A stretch of 64,000 nucleotides of DNA from Tetranychus cinnabarinus. Its lineage: Eukaryota; Arthropoda; Arachnida; Trombidiformes; Tetranychidae. Below, piece after piece: positions 27,201 to 42,200 of this stretch. Below the pieces are notes generated by a model. It had not been told where the DNA came from. It ran no database searches and saw only the letters and a list, made by a program, of their open reading frames with translations. The stretch spans positions 18,476,001 to 18,540,000 of the forward strand of contig WHVY01000001.1 in NCBI GenBank assembly GCA_022266195.1. Direction: 5' to 3'. Positions within the stretch are counted from its first letter, which is position 1, and each line of letters begins with the position of its first letter. A program made the translations under genes and the position numbers.

Positions 27201-30200
27201 AAATGAATGAAATTGTGAAAATCGGAAACTTTTGTTTTCTTTCTCATGTGTTGCCTTCCAACACATTTCAAATCCAATTTATCAATTTATTTATTCTGGC
27301 TTGTTCAACCTACGTTCATGGTGTTACCAGAGTCAAATCATTTACAACTATTTATTAACGTCTCGATTATATCATTATTCATTGATAGTTTGCTTGCCAG
27401 TTTTGCTGTTTACTTTGATTAGAAACATGAACCTAAAACAGTCTCTTGAGCCTTTTGACGCAAATAATGATAAAACAGATAATTTCTGTTGAAATTAAGC
27501 TCTTGTTTCACAAGTTATCCTATTCAGCCTTTTTTTCATTCCCTGTTCTTCATTGCAAAAGAAACTTTCAATACTTTTCAATGTAACATCAAATCTCATG
27601 ATAAATCCAATTTTGTTCCCTTTACTTTCAACTTTTCATAATTCATCAGATAAATTGATGCAACAATAATTATTTTAATAAAGCAAAGTAACAATGGGAA
27701 AAAAGAAGACTATTATTTGAAACTTTTTAATCCCAATTTGATTCCAAAAGAATAGCAAACAAAGCTCAGCAAACAGGGAAAACTGACATCGAATATCAAT
27801 TTATGTGTTTTTATAAATCCATTTCTCGATCGATCCATTTGTATCCACGATTTCAACTTGAAATCACTAAATGGAATTGAACGATTATAAAGACATAATC
27901 CATTCATTTTTCTTTTCATCTTTTGCTCTGGAATTCCATTCTTGACGATGGAAAAATTTCAATGAAATCGATGATAAAATACGAAATTTCATTCAACTTG
28001 GTTATTCTCGCGAGTCATAAATTGTATTTGAAGTTGTTTTAGTTTTAAGCAGATAAATCGATGGTCTTCATTCAGACCTTTACAAAGTATCCATTTACTA
28101 TCGGCTGCTTTTGTTTGCTTTTTACGTTTTTTGTTTTCTTTTTTAGTTTTGAGTTCTCACCTTGTTCAAGTCAGAGTACATCAACAAATGTCTTGAGAAT
28201 AACAAGTTTCCAAGGGAAAAAAAGTTTATTCAGAAAAAGTTTTCTTGGAAAAACAGAGGAAAGATCATCATCACATCACTGATGGTGTTGATGTTAAAAA
28301 GTAAAAGTTTTGGTTGCAAAAAATAGCTGAATCTGGTGACATTGATGATGAAAATGATGATAATGATAACGATGACTGGGAAGAGGGAAAAAAGGTTGAA
28401 AACTTTGGACAAGTTAATGGTCAAGATTGATGTTCAAGTGTTTCGATGATACAGAACCAAACCCTATTCATTCGTCTCACCAGACTCTTCATCACTTTTA
28501 CTGCTTACTTTTTTTCTGCTTCATCCGTTGTTTTATCTCAGAACTTTTTTTAGTTACTTCTTCCCTTACACCAAGAATTACTCCCAATATCATCTAACAC
28601 TGGGCATAAGAGAGCAACTTACTAATGTTGCAGCTCATCTTGATCAAGACCTTCAACCGAATAAACTAAAACAAAGACTTAAGCAAAAAAAGGATGAAAC
28701 TATGCTCAACTGGCCTTTGTTAATGCACAGAGGTTCAACCCTTCAGGTTAGCTCAAAGAAGACTTTCCTACTACAGATCACGAAGAGCATCAATCACTTT
28801 TTTGCAGCAAAAAAACATCAACATTTTTTCATCCCAAGTCTGATTACTTGCCAAAAGATAACGTCACTCTTGACGCTGACCTTTGCTCTCCGTGAAATGC
28901 ACTTTGTTCAGCGAAACATATTTCTGTTTCACTTAGTTACCATGTGCTGACCGAATTTAAATTGAAAATTCTAGTGCTGATTCAATGTCTTATAAGCTAG
29001 ACTTCAATAACGAATGCATTAAACTCAGCTTTCCAACTGAACTAGACTGGTTCGATGTCAATGATATCTTTGCCTCAAACTTAAAGTTTCTCAATTGAAA
29101 TTATCCCAGTATTTAAGTGAGGTTTTGGCAATTACTAAGTTTCCTCATGCAACTATTGAACCATGAAGCATTGATCGTGTTTTTCGTTAATAAATATTAT
29201 ATAATTGTTATGATTGAAGCGTCAACCATTTGATTATTGAAAACTCATCATTAATCATCAAATACCATTAAGGTAAAGCAAACTGAAATCCATTGGAAAT
29301 TAATGATGATGGCAACAAGCTTCGACACAACCTAATACTTTAATGTGATTAAAATTTATCCAAACTTTATCAGGTGAATAAACTGCAAGGTGAAATTGGG
29401 TTGAAATTGTCTTGCAATTTATTGCACTGATATTGAAAAATAATAAACTTACGAAGAGGAAAAATGTCATGAAAGTGGCAATACCTGATTTCCGGCAAGA
29501 AAATGTTTTTCTGAAAAAATAAAGAAAAAGGCTGACGAAAAGTTTGTGAAAATAAAACTGAAAACACTTTTTTTGTCTCTTTTCGCTTCCCAAAGTTTCC
29601 ATAAAAGTTGAGAAAAAGGAAGAAAAAGGTTGCTCGAAAGAATGATGGGAATGATGATCAGGAAAAGGAGAGTAAATGAAAGAGCAAAGTCGTTGAAAGT
29701 AAATCTTCAACTGTAATGGTCTCAACTAGGAAATGTAACTACAAAATATATTATGATTATAATAGAAGCGAAAAAGTGTGTGGATAAAGAATCAAAAGAC
29801 TAATATGATGATGGTAAAGACGAAAATCCAAGCTGGTACAAGAAACGAAAATGATGGTAAAAATGAAAATGAAACGATTTCTAAAGAGGCAAGATTAACT
29901 CACCAAGATATCATGAGAATGATAACGGAAACAAAATAGAGACACTTCAATGAAATGTCTTTAGTAAACATCCGAATGTGAACAATTTATCAGTTCAACT
30001 TTCATCTTCCAGATTCTCGTCCTTTACCTTTTACTCTCATTTCACCTTTTTTCAAGTCTTTCAACAATCCTCAAAGGTATCATATGGAATGGTTTATTTT
30101 CACGATTATTACTATCATTAGTAAAAGCAATATCATTTGTTTGCCTATCAAGGTAAATCTGTAAATCTGATGAGTGAAGATAAATAATTAACGAAACTCA

Positions 30201-33200
30201 TCTAACCATGATGAGTGTTCGGCTTGAAACAAGATGAAATGTTGCCATTAACAGAATAACGATAATTGTCGCTATTAATAAACTGAACAGTAAAAATGAA
30301 AAAGAAAATTATGAAAAGAAAAAAATGTTTTTTCGATTTTCTGGCTTTTGCCTTGAGCTTCTTCGCACCTCATGAGATTTGCCATTTACGATGCGAAATT
30401 CAAGGCTAACTACTTGGAGTAAAGTTAATGGATTATCCAGTGATCGTGACTTTGAACTTTTTACTCGAAATTCTGTTAGTCCAAGTAAGTTCGATGGTGA
30501 AAATTCTCCGTTGAAAGCTGATTCGAAGCAGAAGAACTTTTGGTTGTGGAGAAATGAAACAATTAAAGTTAATTGATTTGGACCAATTGTTTAAATCTAT
30601 AATTGATTTTGGTTTTCCTTCCAATAAACCAATTCCAATGTTTAATTATAAAACATTAAAATAGTTTTCACTGTTTCTCATGAGAATTGATGAGCGAGTT
30701 TCTCTTGTTTTTTTTGTTCAGCTCTGCTTTTCACTCATGATAATGTAATTGAGTAATAACTGTTCATGAGTATTTTTAGGCTGAATGTTGAACAATTATC
30801 GTTGAACCACATAATTAAACGGAAAGCAAAGAAGAAGCTAAAAGTTAATGAAAGAGTTTAGTTTCTAATTACAATTGACCATTGAGTAGGTTAAATAAAT
30901 TGCTGAATTGGACAATAACAGTATAATTGTCATCATTAATCAACTCAAACTACTCTTTTTTTACTCACCGATTCATTTTAAATGGTAAACTTGAAATGAA
31001 AATGAAAATCATTTTAACCTTAGAATTGAATAATTAAAGAAATAACCAAAAATGGTCAACTTGGTAAGTTAATTAGAATTGCAAATAAACTCGTTTCTCT
31101 CAACCTCACAAGTTTAGTTGAAAGTTATTGATGGACTTTCCTTTTCTCACAAAAGTTGATAAAAGCTTAAAATAAGTTCAACTGATTATCAACATTTATT
31201 TTGTTCAATTAAATCGTTAAAGTTCATGTCTGCATCGAAATTTTGAATAGCAAAAGGAAGGAAAAAAACGAAAAGATTTGTACTCAAAGTCTGTTATTTA
31301 TTGGATTCTATTAAAGTGAGAATTTTTTCTCTTTTCGAATTGAACATTGATGGATATTGTGTAAGAATAAGTCAAAAATCTATTATTTAATCAGAATGTG
31401 TTTAGTGCTGATAATGTAAAGTCTGATGAAGAAGTGTTTGAAGGAAAAGTTCTGAGATTGGCAAATTAACATTACTTATTCTTGATAATTTAAGCTGTTA
31501 TTATCCTTGATCCAATAAATATTACTTTGATGGCTTTAATAGAAGACTGAGTTTGGCAAGTTTCAATCAAACAAATTTTATGGTAAATTTGATTGGATCA
31601 AAGTTGTTAGCTTTTCATAAATTGAAAATGCTGAGGAAAACCAAAGTTTTGCACTTTTTTTTCATCCCAACAGTGCAAGTACATTATCGAGTGAAAATGC
31701 AAAGTGTAAACATTTATCATTTTGGTTTCAAACTTTCTCCTCTTTTCCATCTTAATAAAAATTTTGATGAAACTAATTATGTATTCATAATGGAATGCCA
31801 CGATAATGAGGTGAAAATTGTGAACTTTGTAAATAATGAGTGCAGAATATTTCAAGTCTATTCTCAATAGAATTTTCACTTTTCTCATTTGGAAAAATAT
31901 TTCTTCTTTTTTCTCCATTCTCTTCCATAGTCTAAGGTTGAATAAACTTGTCTGATGGTTCAAGTTCAAAAGTTTAATGATTTAATGTGATTTTTGTTTG
32001 GACATTTTTTCGTCGTAAACTAAAGGTTAAGAAAAATGAAGGCAAAAAGTAGAGTTTGTTGAAAGTTGATGAATGAATTTCAATATTTCATCAATGATGA
32101 AAAGAGTCGCAATACTGGTGAAAAGTTTACAAAAGGCTTTGAAGTTTACCGAGTAAAAAGAGAAATGAGATTTTTCGAAAATATTGTTCTTTTTTTCTCG
32201 ATATGAATTAATCAGATGACAACAAGCTATAACACAGATTTTATTTCAAGGCTAACTCATCATACTTTACAAAACCTTTCAAACACTTTTCAGATACTTT
32301 CACTTCAATCAGTTTATCCTTTATTTGTTGTTCTTATAGTGACAACAAAAGTGTGCCATTTCACATTCATCTTTATTAATCTATTCATTTGCTTTCAGAT
32401 TTTCCTTCAACCAATAAGTTATCATGATCGTCAATATTGGCTACAATAGAAACACAAGAAATCTTAAAATTTGTCTTCAGAATTTGAAAATAGCTATTTT
32501 CTTATTTTCATTTTTGTCACTCAACTTGACGAGATTATCTTGAGAAGCCCTCCCAGCTCAACTCCCAGTCCAACTCCCAGTCCAACTCCCAGTTTAACCA
32601 TTATTTGGATTCAAACTCAATTTCATTTCTCATGTCTTATCAAATCTTCACCCTAAACTGAACTCTAAACTTCTCTTTAGTCTTATCCATTGTTTTCCTC
32701 AGAATTATTAGCTGTCATTCCTTGCTACTGAAAACTGAGCGCTTTAAGTTTCCATTTTTTTCTGCCCAGCTTTTCTCTCTATTTTCAGTTTCATCACTCC
32801 AAGCTTTTATTAATACTATCCAGCATGACAATGAAATTGCTTTCCAAGAGTCAACTCTTTATACAGCATTCCATTGTGTAGTTTATTGACGAAAAATATG
32901 AGTCACTTCTTTTGTCAATCCTTGAATTTCATTTCTACGTCCAAGCTGATCAACACTTTGATCCTTTACCAATATCACTCTCCCAAACCAAGTGTTAATA
33001 AAGACGATAACATGGAGAAAGCTCTATCCATGGATTGGAATTCAATGATGATTACACCATTGGTGATAACAAATCAAACAAAGTACATTTAATGGGAAAA
33101 CAGATAACGAAATTTGGTTATTGCTTTTGTTCAATCTCGATATTGAATTTTGAGACTAACAAAGCTCATACAATGAGAATGGTTAAGCATGCATTAACGA

Positions 33201-36200
33201 TATTGAACATCGAATCGCATCATGACCTATTACAAAAGAATCAAGTGTTGAGCTAAAAAATGCACAACACTGTTGAAGAGTTGAACTAAAATGGATTAAC
33301 TAAATTCTTGTTAGCAAATGTACGGTCACTGGTTATTATTGTAATTAGTTATTGCAAGCTTGTATTGAATTTAAATGAGGTTATTAAAGGGAAAAATACA
33401 GAAAGGAAATGTTGATGGTTTAACCAGAATCTCTTTTACCATGTTTTCGCTCTCGTTTCAGTGAAACAACATGAGTTACATTAAGCTATATGTTTACCAG
33501 TTTCAAGGAAAATCTCTTTGCTTCCTTGATCAACAATTCAACTTTGTTTCACAATGTAATTCAGAATTACCTTCTCTTTTTACATTTGCTTTTTTCTTGC
33601 CCAATAACAGAGTTGATATTTTGTCAGAAATGTGAACATGTTAATGGGTAAAAGAATTTTATGAAGCGAAAGAATAAAGTTTTCTTTTTCTCCCTGATTT
33701 TCGATTCAAAAAAGTCTAGTGTGATAATATTCATGGTAAAAGTAGTAAAATTGGATAAAGTAAAACTTATAACATTACCAATTCTGGTTTGAAAGATTTT
33801 CTCAACTTTTCTAAGATGACTTTTGGTCACTCACTTTTCTCACTCGATTCACCGTTGAAACACTTTTATCCTTCATGATATCATGCTGGTCTCTTGACAT
33901 TTCATGCTACTTTTCAACAAATAAAGATGATCATTAACATGAGCCATTGTGAGTTGTAAAAGGAAAACAGTCCAAGTGGGAAAAGAAGAAGAAGAAGAAG
34001 AAGTAAAAGAAAAACTGAAATCTCAAAAGGATCAGGTAAAACCAGATACTGGGTTTGAATTTAAATCAACCACAAAGAGTTGTAAGAGTTACGGTTCAAG
34101 TGTTGGTGAGTCAAGAGTAAAATAAACTGGCCAAGGTTTTCACTCAATAAAGTGTCTTAGTGTCTTAAGTTTTACGGTAAACTCATAACTTTTTTTTGTT
34201 TCCATTCGCTTTTTTAAACCACTTTTTCCTTTCGATTTTTTCCTCCTTCTCTTTCAACCTTTTTTCAATAGTTTGGATACTTTGAAACAAGCCGAGTGTA
34301 AAGTTTCACAAAAGCAACTTGAGAAGCTCCAAGTTTGGATTTACTCTTTTTTCACTTTTCTCGTTGTTCGTTATGTGCTTTCTGTTAATAAATTTTTACT
34401 CTCCATCAATGTTGCTTTTGTTTCCACCCAAATAAAAGTTTATCACCTTTGAAAATTCAAGCAACACTTAGGAAACAATCCATTGATTATGGTTCAACAC
34501 CCTTTTGTTTCAACAGCAATAATTATTTGGTCAATAAATTTGACAATAAAATCTCATAAAATGGCCAACATGAAAAAATTCTCATAAAGAAAAGCTTCCA
34601 ATAAAGTATCATAAAGTTCACTTCTTATGAGCTTTGTGATTAACGAATTTTAGGAAATTTCAAAATATTCGCCTTCTATTAGAAAAAGTTGAATCGAAAA
34701 ATCTGTTCCATTTTTCACACATTTTTCATTCGAATCTAATTGGAGCTGAAAATTTAGAGAAATGAGTTTTGAGAACATTTGGAAATCGCAAAAAGATGAA
34801 AATTTTGTTTTCCAAAGGATTTTAAGATGCTTACAATATTCAGGGAAACTTAGATTATTCAAGTTTCTCTTTTCACGAAGCAAAATGAAACAAAATTTGT
34901 CACTCATAAGAGTATAAAGTTGCAGCCAATTGAATTTGATTGAATGTGTGTTGAACATAAGCAAACCTTATGGTAAAGTATTGAAGATTTGTTGATATTT
35001 TATTCATTCAATCAATTGAATAAAGTTGATATGAAAGTGATAATGGGTTAACATTGGAAAGGGTAGGAAACGGCAAAACGTAAATAATGTAAACTCAATG
35101 AGCATGAAAACAAGTTGGAATTGAGGATAAAATTACAAATGATGGAAAAGAGATAAACTGTAAAAGTAGAAAATAATACAAGTTGCATTACATGTGCATG
35201 GAAGAAGGAAAACGCAGAAGAAGAAGGAGAAAAAAAGAAAAGGTTAACAGTTTGAAATGAGAAGAGAAAAAGAGAAAGAAGAGAAATCTCATGTTGAAAC
35301 AGTAATAGGCATCATGAAACAGTAATTTTCACACTGAAAATAACGACAATAATCGTGTAGCAAAAACAAGTACAATTTAAATTGCTGTTATCCAATTGCA
35401 TGTGAACCAAAGAAACACGAATTACCCTCATCATGGTTATCGTTTATTCATTTACAGAGTCACACAGAATTGTTGAATCATGAGCTTCCGGTCATTTGGC
35501 AATTGTTCTGTTTACCCATCTTATTCATTATTGTATCATTTCCATTCCAAGTATCAATGGAATTTTTTTTCTCTTCTCTGTCAACGAGAAAAAAAGTTTA
35601 CTTTCTTTGTATTACATCCATCATCATCATTATCATCATTTTGATGTTTCTTTTTTTCACAGCTATTTACAATGAAAATGACAAGCTATACAGAGTTTTG
35701 ATGCCAGTCAATATGGTCAAAGAGCATTAAATGAATCTATTCATTTGATTGCTCATTTTATCAACAATATTTTTGTTTGTTTTTTAGCCTTATTTCTGCT
35801 CAGCTATTTTCTCTGAGGACTAAACAATAAAATAAGCACAATATTGCCGTCCTCTTAATGCTTGAAATGGCAAGAAGAACAAAAATCTGATATTGAATCA
35901 TTTGGCCAATAAAAAATGGTTCCTTTTGGGGCGAAAAAAGTTTTGATGGATTTCACTTCTTATCGAGTTTTCTTCGTCTTTAGATTTTCTTTCATGAGAT
36001 CATAAAAAGCAAAGTTAACAAAATAAATTTGGTAACTCAACCTCAAACCTCAATCTCAATCTGAAATTCAGCATTCACAGTCAAATCTAAGCATGAAAAG
36101 ACAAAGAAAGTTGTTTAAAAATATTTGCATAAACATTGAATTCTGAACTCGATTACACTCGAAATATTATGTAATGAAAGCTTGACACAAATTATTAAAA

Positions 36201-39200
36201 GCTGGAATAAAATTGTGAAAAAATGAAATTTCTGAAGATTTTTAGATCTTTACAGTTGAATGAAAGGTTGAATTTTCTTATTGGCGAATGAATTTGCAGA
36301 TTTTTTGAGAGAAATGCTATTCCAAAATGAGAATGAAAAGGAATTGCAGTCGCTTGGTTTATGAACAATCGAAATTTATGTTATTATATTTCCAAACTCG
36401 ATGCTTTAAATTAAGTTGTAAAGTGACTTTTCTTTTCTATAAAATAATTTTGAAAGAATCTTTTTTTCTCTGTGTTTGAGACGAAATGAACCCAAAACTA
36501 ATAAAAAGAGAAGTTGAAGAAATGATTTATAGAGAAAATCAGATGCAAAGGAAACTTTGATATGAAAATATTTTTTACTCTTTCCATTGTATTCTATACT
36601 TTTTCATTATTTCACTCCCAAGAACAGTCAGCATTTGCAGAGGGAAAAGCAAAATCATGACAATTTCAACAATAAAATGCAGGCAAAGTTAGAATGGGAC
36701 AAAAAATGTTCACAATTAGATTTCGACTTTTGTTTTCATTTCATTCTCTTCGAGTTCCTCTCTTTTCCACTCTCCTCATTACCATCAGAATCATCTCTTT
36801 GCAGTGAATGATAAAGGATTTTTGGTTTGATGGAAATGCATTTCATTCTCAGTCAGTTCTCTGTTTTAATTCATAAAAAAAGAAACACAAAAAAAAGTTC
36901 TAAAAAATTACAAATAATTGAGAATGGAAAAACGACTTTGGACTATTCAGTTCAACAGTTCAGTGATCAACACCAAAAGTTTATCAAGATTGAAGTGAAC
37001 CCACGTAAATTCCAATCATTTTCAGTTTCTTCAAATTCGATAAGCAGTTGTTAACGTTTTGTGAAGTTTAAAGGAAAAGGCATTTCACAGTAGATGAAGC
37101 AAAAGAAACTCGAGAAACTTCTGAATATTCAAAACTCGAAAATTCTTTGCAAGTTAATACTTTGAATATTAATGGATGGACGATCAGAAATATTAAAAGA
37201 TTAACAGTCTGAAATGTTTCCATCGTTAAAATGGAACCTTGAATGTTGAATGAATTTTATTGTCGCCATTATTCCGAGTTGAACAGAATGTTGAAAATGA
37301 TTGAATAATGAACGATAAACATCTTGGAACGAGCTGATATTTTTTTCTGTTGCTCAATTTGTTCAACTGTTTTATGTTCACTTTAATGAATGTTGAGTGA
37401 TAATTTTTCAAAAATTAATGGTAAATTGTTTAGATATGATTACCAACAGTTTTATTGTCTCATCATCATCATTATCGAGAAACAAAATATTGTAATTATC
37501 ATTAATAGACAGGCAACAAGAAGAAAAAAATCTTTAACTTACAATCATGAAACATTAATGGATATGTTTGAATAATAATGATGATGATGATGAAAGTAAA
37601 CGATAAATTCTCATCAGTGGAGAAACAGTGGAAAAATCTATTCATGGTGCACTTTGCATGCATTATGAGAAATTATTGAGACGTTTTTTTTTTCTTCCTC
37701 TTTGTGATAACAACACAAGTTTGATTAACTTATTAGTGAGATTGATGATTAGAATGATGTTATTAAAATGTAATGAAACTGATAAAATTTGAATCAATAT
37801 ACATTGTATGAAAAATAAAACATCAAAATTATTTATCGAAAACGATTAAGTTCATGATGAATAAATTAGCAATTTCGTTGCATAACATTTTCTTGTTCAC
37901 CAGAGAAAATTTTCTTTCTTTACGTAAAATGAAACTCCCAGTCAACCAATGATAATGAAGGAAATATCGTGTTTTATTTCATTGCTGTGTAATTTAAACG
38001 AGCTTTTATATCAAGATCGGAATTTAGCTGAATGTCTCTGGCCAGTGAAACCCTGAAGATTTCATCTTGAAAAATTCAATTGGAAGTTACTTTTTTATTT
38101 CAAAAAAAACTTTCTTAATCTTTTCTGGGATTTTAACAGAGAGTTGGACTGGGAGTTTGGCTGGGGACTCCCTGGGAGTTGAGAAACGCGTGGAGATTGG
38201 AGTTGTGCTTGGAGTTTAATCTGGAATTTGACTGGGAGTTAAGATTGGAGTTGAGCTAGGAGTTTGACTGAAATTTCACTTGGAGATGAGTTGAGAGAAA
38301 TAATTATAAAAGGTAAAGAAAAGCATAATGAGAGTCAACAAAAGTTTATTTCCAAGTTGTTTTAATACTTTCTTCCTTTCTTCTTATTCTTTTCCCTAAA
38401 TCTGCATAATGATTGGTTCTGTTATATGGTTGATGACTTTTCAGTCTGTTCAGCTATTTAATGATGATGATGAGTGTAATGAGATGTAAACCAAAAATAG
38501 AGTGAGTAATCTTGAAAGTCGATATTACTTTTCAATGAAGGAAAAAGAACAAATTTTAAACTGTTTCTAAGGCAACATTCAAGCAGCCTTTTTGTTGCAG
38601 CAATATATGTGTGCTTGTATCAGTTTCCATCGATTGGCGTAACGAATCAAAATAAAAAAATCAATTGGCTCCATATTCAAGAGCCAATCGTGTTATCGTA
38701 ATATTTTTTCGCTTTGCAATTGAGTTTTAAAAAAGTTGCAATTTCATTTCTTTTCAGAACAGTTTGTCCAAACGACGGAAATCGAACCTTCATTTAGAGT
38801 TAAAGATGAACTAATTTCAAGGTTTCCCATGAATGAGCTCATGTAATGTTAAATGGATCAGATCAGTTCATTTCCTTTAACCTCAACCAAATGACAATTT
38901 GTTAAATTGTTTAACCTAAAGGTAAGAATATGATGAATGTAGAAAAGGAAATGAAACGTTAGTAGCGATTACATGTTGTAAGAACACAAAAAGTGTAATC
39001 ATTTTTCTTGATCGAAGCTATTCTCGATTTCATGGTGTCGTCAATAGCATCGATAAATTACATTAATTTATAACCACCTTTGATCAACATGCTCCTCAAG
39101 TAGAACTAAAAACATTGAAAATGAAACTCTTCTTCATGCAAAACATTTATGAAGAAAATTCAACTCGATAATTGACTAACATGGTCAAGTGATTAATTTT

Positions 39201-42200
39201 GAGCCTTTTATAGACTCAATGTACAGTTGGAAATTTAATTAAGTCATGGTTGTTTCATGATGTAAATGGAATGATAATCATGTAATCGTGATCATTTTAA
39301 ACCAGTGTTTGATAGCTTTGACGATGGACAGAATTGTAAAAAGATGACTTGTAATATTGCAAGTTCCAGCAATAGTTGTCGCTATAAATGATAATGTCAT
39401 TATTCAAGCCATGCTCTTTTACCGATTATCAAGTACGCTAAATGGGTCAAAATATCAGCAATAATTTGTCCATGAATTTTAAATACTGCAAGATATGCTA
39501 TGATTTTTCGTGAATTGGAAACATTTTGGCTGCTGCAATGACTTGAATAATCTGAAGAAATTACTGAACAGAGACTGGAAAAATTCAAATTAATCAAAAT
39601 TATATCTACGCTGACTGCTGATGGGAAACTCATTATACACTTGAATTGTGTTTCTGGATGTTTCAATTCTCATTTTAGAACAATTTTCTTTAAAAACTAG
39701 AAAAAGGCAGAAAAAATAGATTATGTTCAAATGAAACATACACCTACGATCATTGTTAGTATTCAATTAAATTGAATGCTAACAATGATCGAATAAAAAG
39801 TTGAATTCTAAAAATCGATTTCACCCGAAAATTCGCAATACAAAGTAACTCTTTTCTCAAAAGCTGGCGATTATTAGCAGCAATTGCATTACAAATTAAT
39901 CAAATGTTCAGATAATATTAGGGGCTTAGGTAAGTCCCGATTCTCGGTATGAAGGACTAACTTTTTTGGCTTATTTCGAAAAATAGTCACCTTCTGCATC
40001 TATGCAGGCTTGTTATTTACCAGGAAGTTGCGCTAGGCCATAAAGGTACCATTCTGCAGGTTTCGACTCGAAAAACTCCTCAACGGCAGACTTAGTTTCG
40101 TCTAAAGACGTGTCCTTTCTTTTTCTCAAGAATCTTTTGAGCGCTAAAAAGAGGAAAAAGTCGCTGGGGCCATGTCTGATGAAAAAGGGGGATGAGATAC
40201 AGTTTTCTAACCTAATTCTGCGATTTTAGCTATTGTTTCTTTCGCTTTATGACAGCTCGCAAGAAGAGTGGCCTTCTGCTCGGCCTATTTGGGCTCTTTT
40301 GCTCCAAAATTGATGCGACTTTCTCTAACTGCCGTCTTTACTCTTCTCTCTTTACGGTTTCACCCTTTTCATCCACCCAATCAGTAAGATCCCTTCAGAA
40401 TCCCACACGACGCAGGCCATAGTCTTTGGCGTATTTTGATTGACTTTGACGTGCTTCGACAGCTCTGAAGTCGAAGATACCCATTCAGCAGCTTCAGCTG
40501 CAATACCAGGATTAACGGTATACACCCAAGTTTTATCCATAGTAATTAAGGCTCTGAGAAATGTCGTTAGCTGCTGTTCGTAGACCTCCGTAGATTCAGT
40601 TGACATTTGATATCTTTTGCATTTGTGAGCATCAGTCAACTTATGAGGAACCCAAGGAGTGAGCTTTTTTAAACCAAGGTCTTCGGTTAAAATTTTTTGC
40701 ATAGTCCAGGTAGACACCTTGAACTTTGAGGCTAGACTTTCGATAGAAAATTTTCTCTCAGACTGCACCATTTCTCTTACAGGGCCGATTAATCTCGAAT
40801 AGTCGATCTCGAGGGGTCGGCCCGATCTTGGCTCATCCTTGACGCTGGTACGACCTAAACGATACTCCCGATAGAGTCGATCGATAGTTGATAGAGCTGG
40901 GCACTTATCACCATAAACTTTTTGCAACTTTGTCTTCACTTCGCTTAATGATAACTTATCTAGAAAAAGAAACTTTATTGCTGATCTGTATTCCACTGGA
41001 TCCATATTTGATTTTTGGCTTTTAAAAACTGAGCTCAGAACGAAAATTAATGAAATTGCAGAAAATTAAGCTATTATATTCAAACTATGGTTCAACGTTA
41101 GCGACATCTTTATCTGACCATACCGAGAATCGGGACTTACCTAAGCCCCTAATAAAAATCTAGAGAAAGAAAGTTCAATAAGAACATTGAGCAAGTTTAT
41201 GAATGGTGAACTCCCAATTGCAGGGACTCAACAAAGGAACTAAAAAACCAACGACTAAAAGCGCTTGAAAGAGCAATCAATCTAAAAGAAATGTTCACAT
41301 ATTGATAAGAATAAAAAAATACGTTTTTTACGTACAAATACATTGTTTTACGAACATATTTGTGCAACATATTATTTAGCTCTTTTATTGAACTTTTCAT
41401 TTCCTTTTTCGTAATTTATTACGCATTTTCCAACTTTACTCGAGAAAGATGAAAACAATAGACAGTCATTTTTGCTAAATTATTTTATCTATTTATTTTA
41501 TCTAAATACTTCTCTTTTTTAATGTCAATTATTTGCATGGCACGATGTTTGCCCTTTAAGCTAAACCTTGTCAAATTCAATTCGCAATTTTCGTTGCCAG
41601 ATTCCAAACGAAACAAAGATGTGATAAACTCAAGAAACGAATATATCGAATTTTTTGGTTAACCTTCATGGACCGTATTTGCATTTAAATGATACAAGAA
41701 GATATCATCAAATATCGTTGAATATATTTGAAAAAATAAATAACTAACACCACATAACTTTTGATTGCCGAAATCACACTTGGAAAAAAATGTCGAAGAT
41801 AGAAGCGGGAAAAGGAAAAGGGAAAAATTTGTTTCAAAAAGGTTGAAATAAAAGAACAGTTTTTACTCACGAAATTGTCATTTATGCAGTTAAAGGATTT
41901 ACAGGAAAACAAAAAGAAACGGTTCAAAACTGTTCAAGATGAAGCAAAGAATGAATCCCATTTGAAACCACACAAATATCTTTTTCTTGTGGTAAACATT
42001 ATTGACCATTGATGACTCGTTTTTCACCCGAAAAACTAAACAAGAAAAGATTATCTCATTTCTTCTATTTGCTTCTTCCTTCCAGTTGAACATGAAGCTG
42101 ATCAAAATGAAGATTAACAAGCATTTAATTTTCTTAAGTATCATTGATCAAATTTAGTTACCATTATTTGCTGCAGCATTAACAAGAAGAAATAAAAGAA

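Noticed and set aside
28528..28950. 140-codon plus-strand frame in intron 1
   Set aside because: Long for the region, but it has no recognisable domain and a random-looking composition; chance is the simplest explanation.
29300..29725. 141-codon minus-strand frame in intron 1
   Set aside because: Phe/His/Ser-rich low-complexity sequence with no domain and no phase-compatible place in the receptor.
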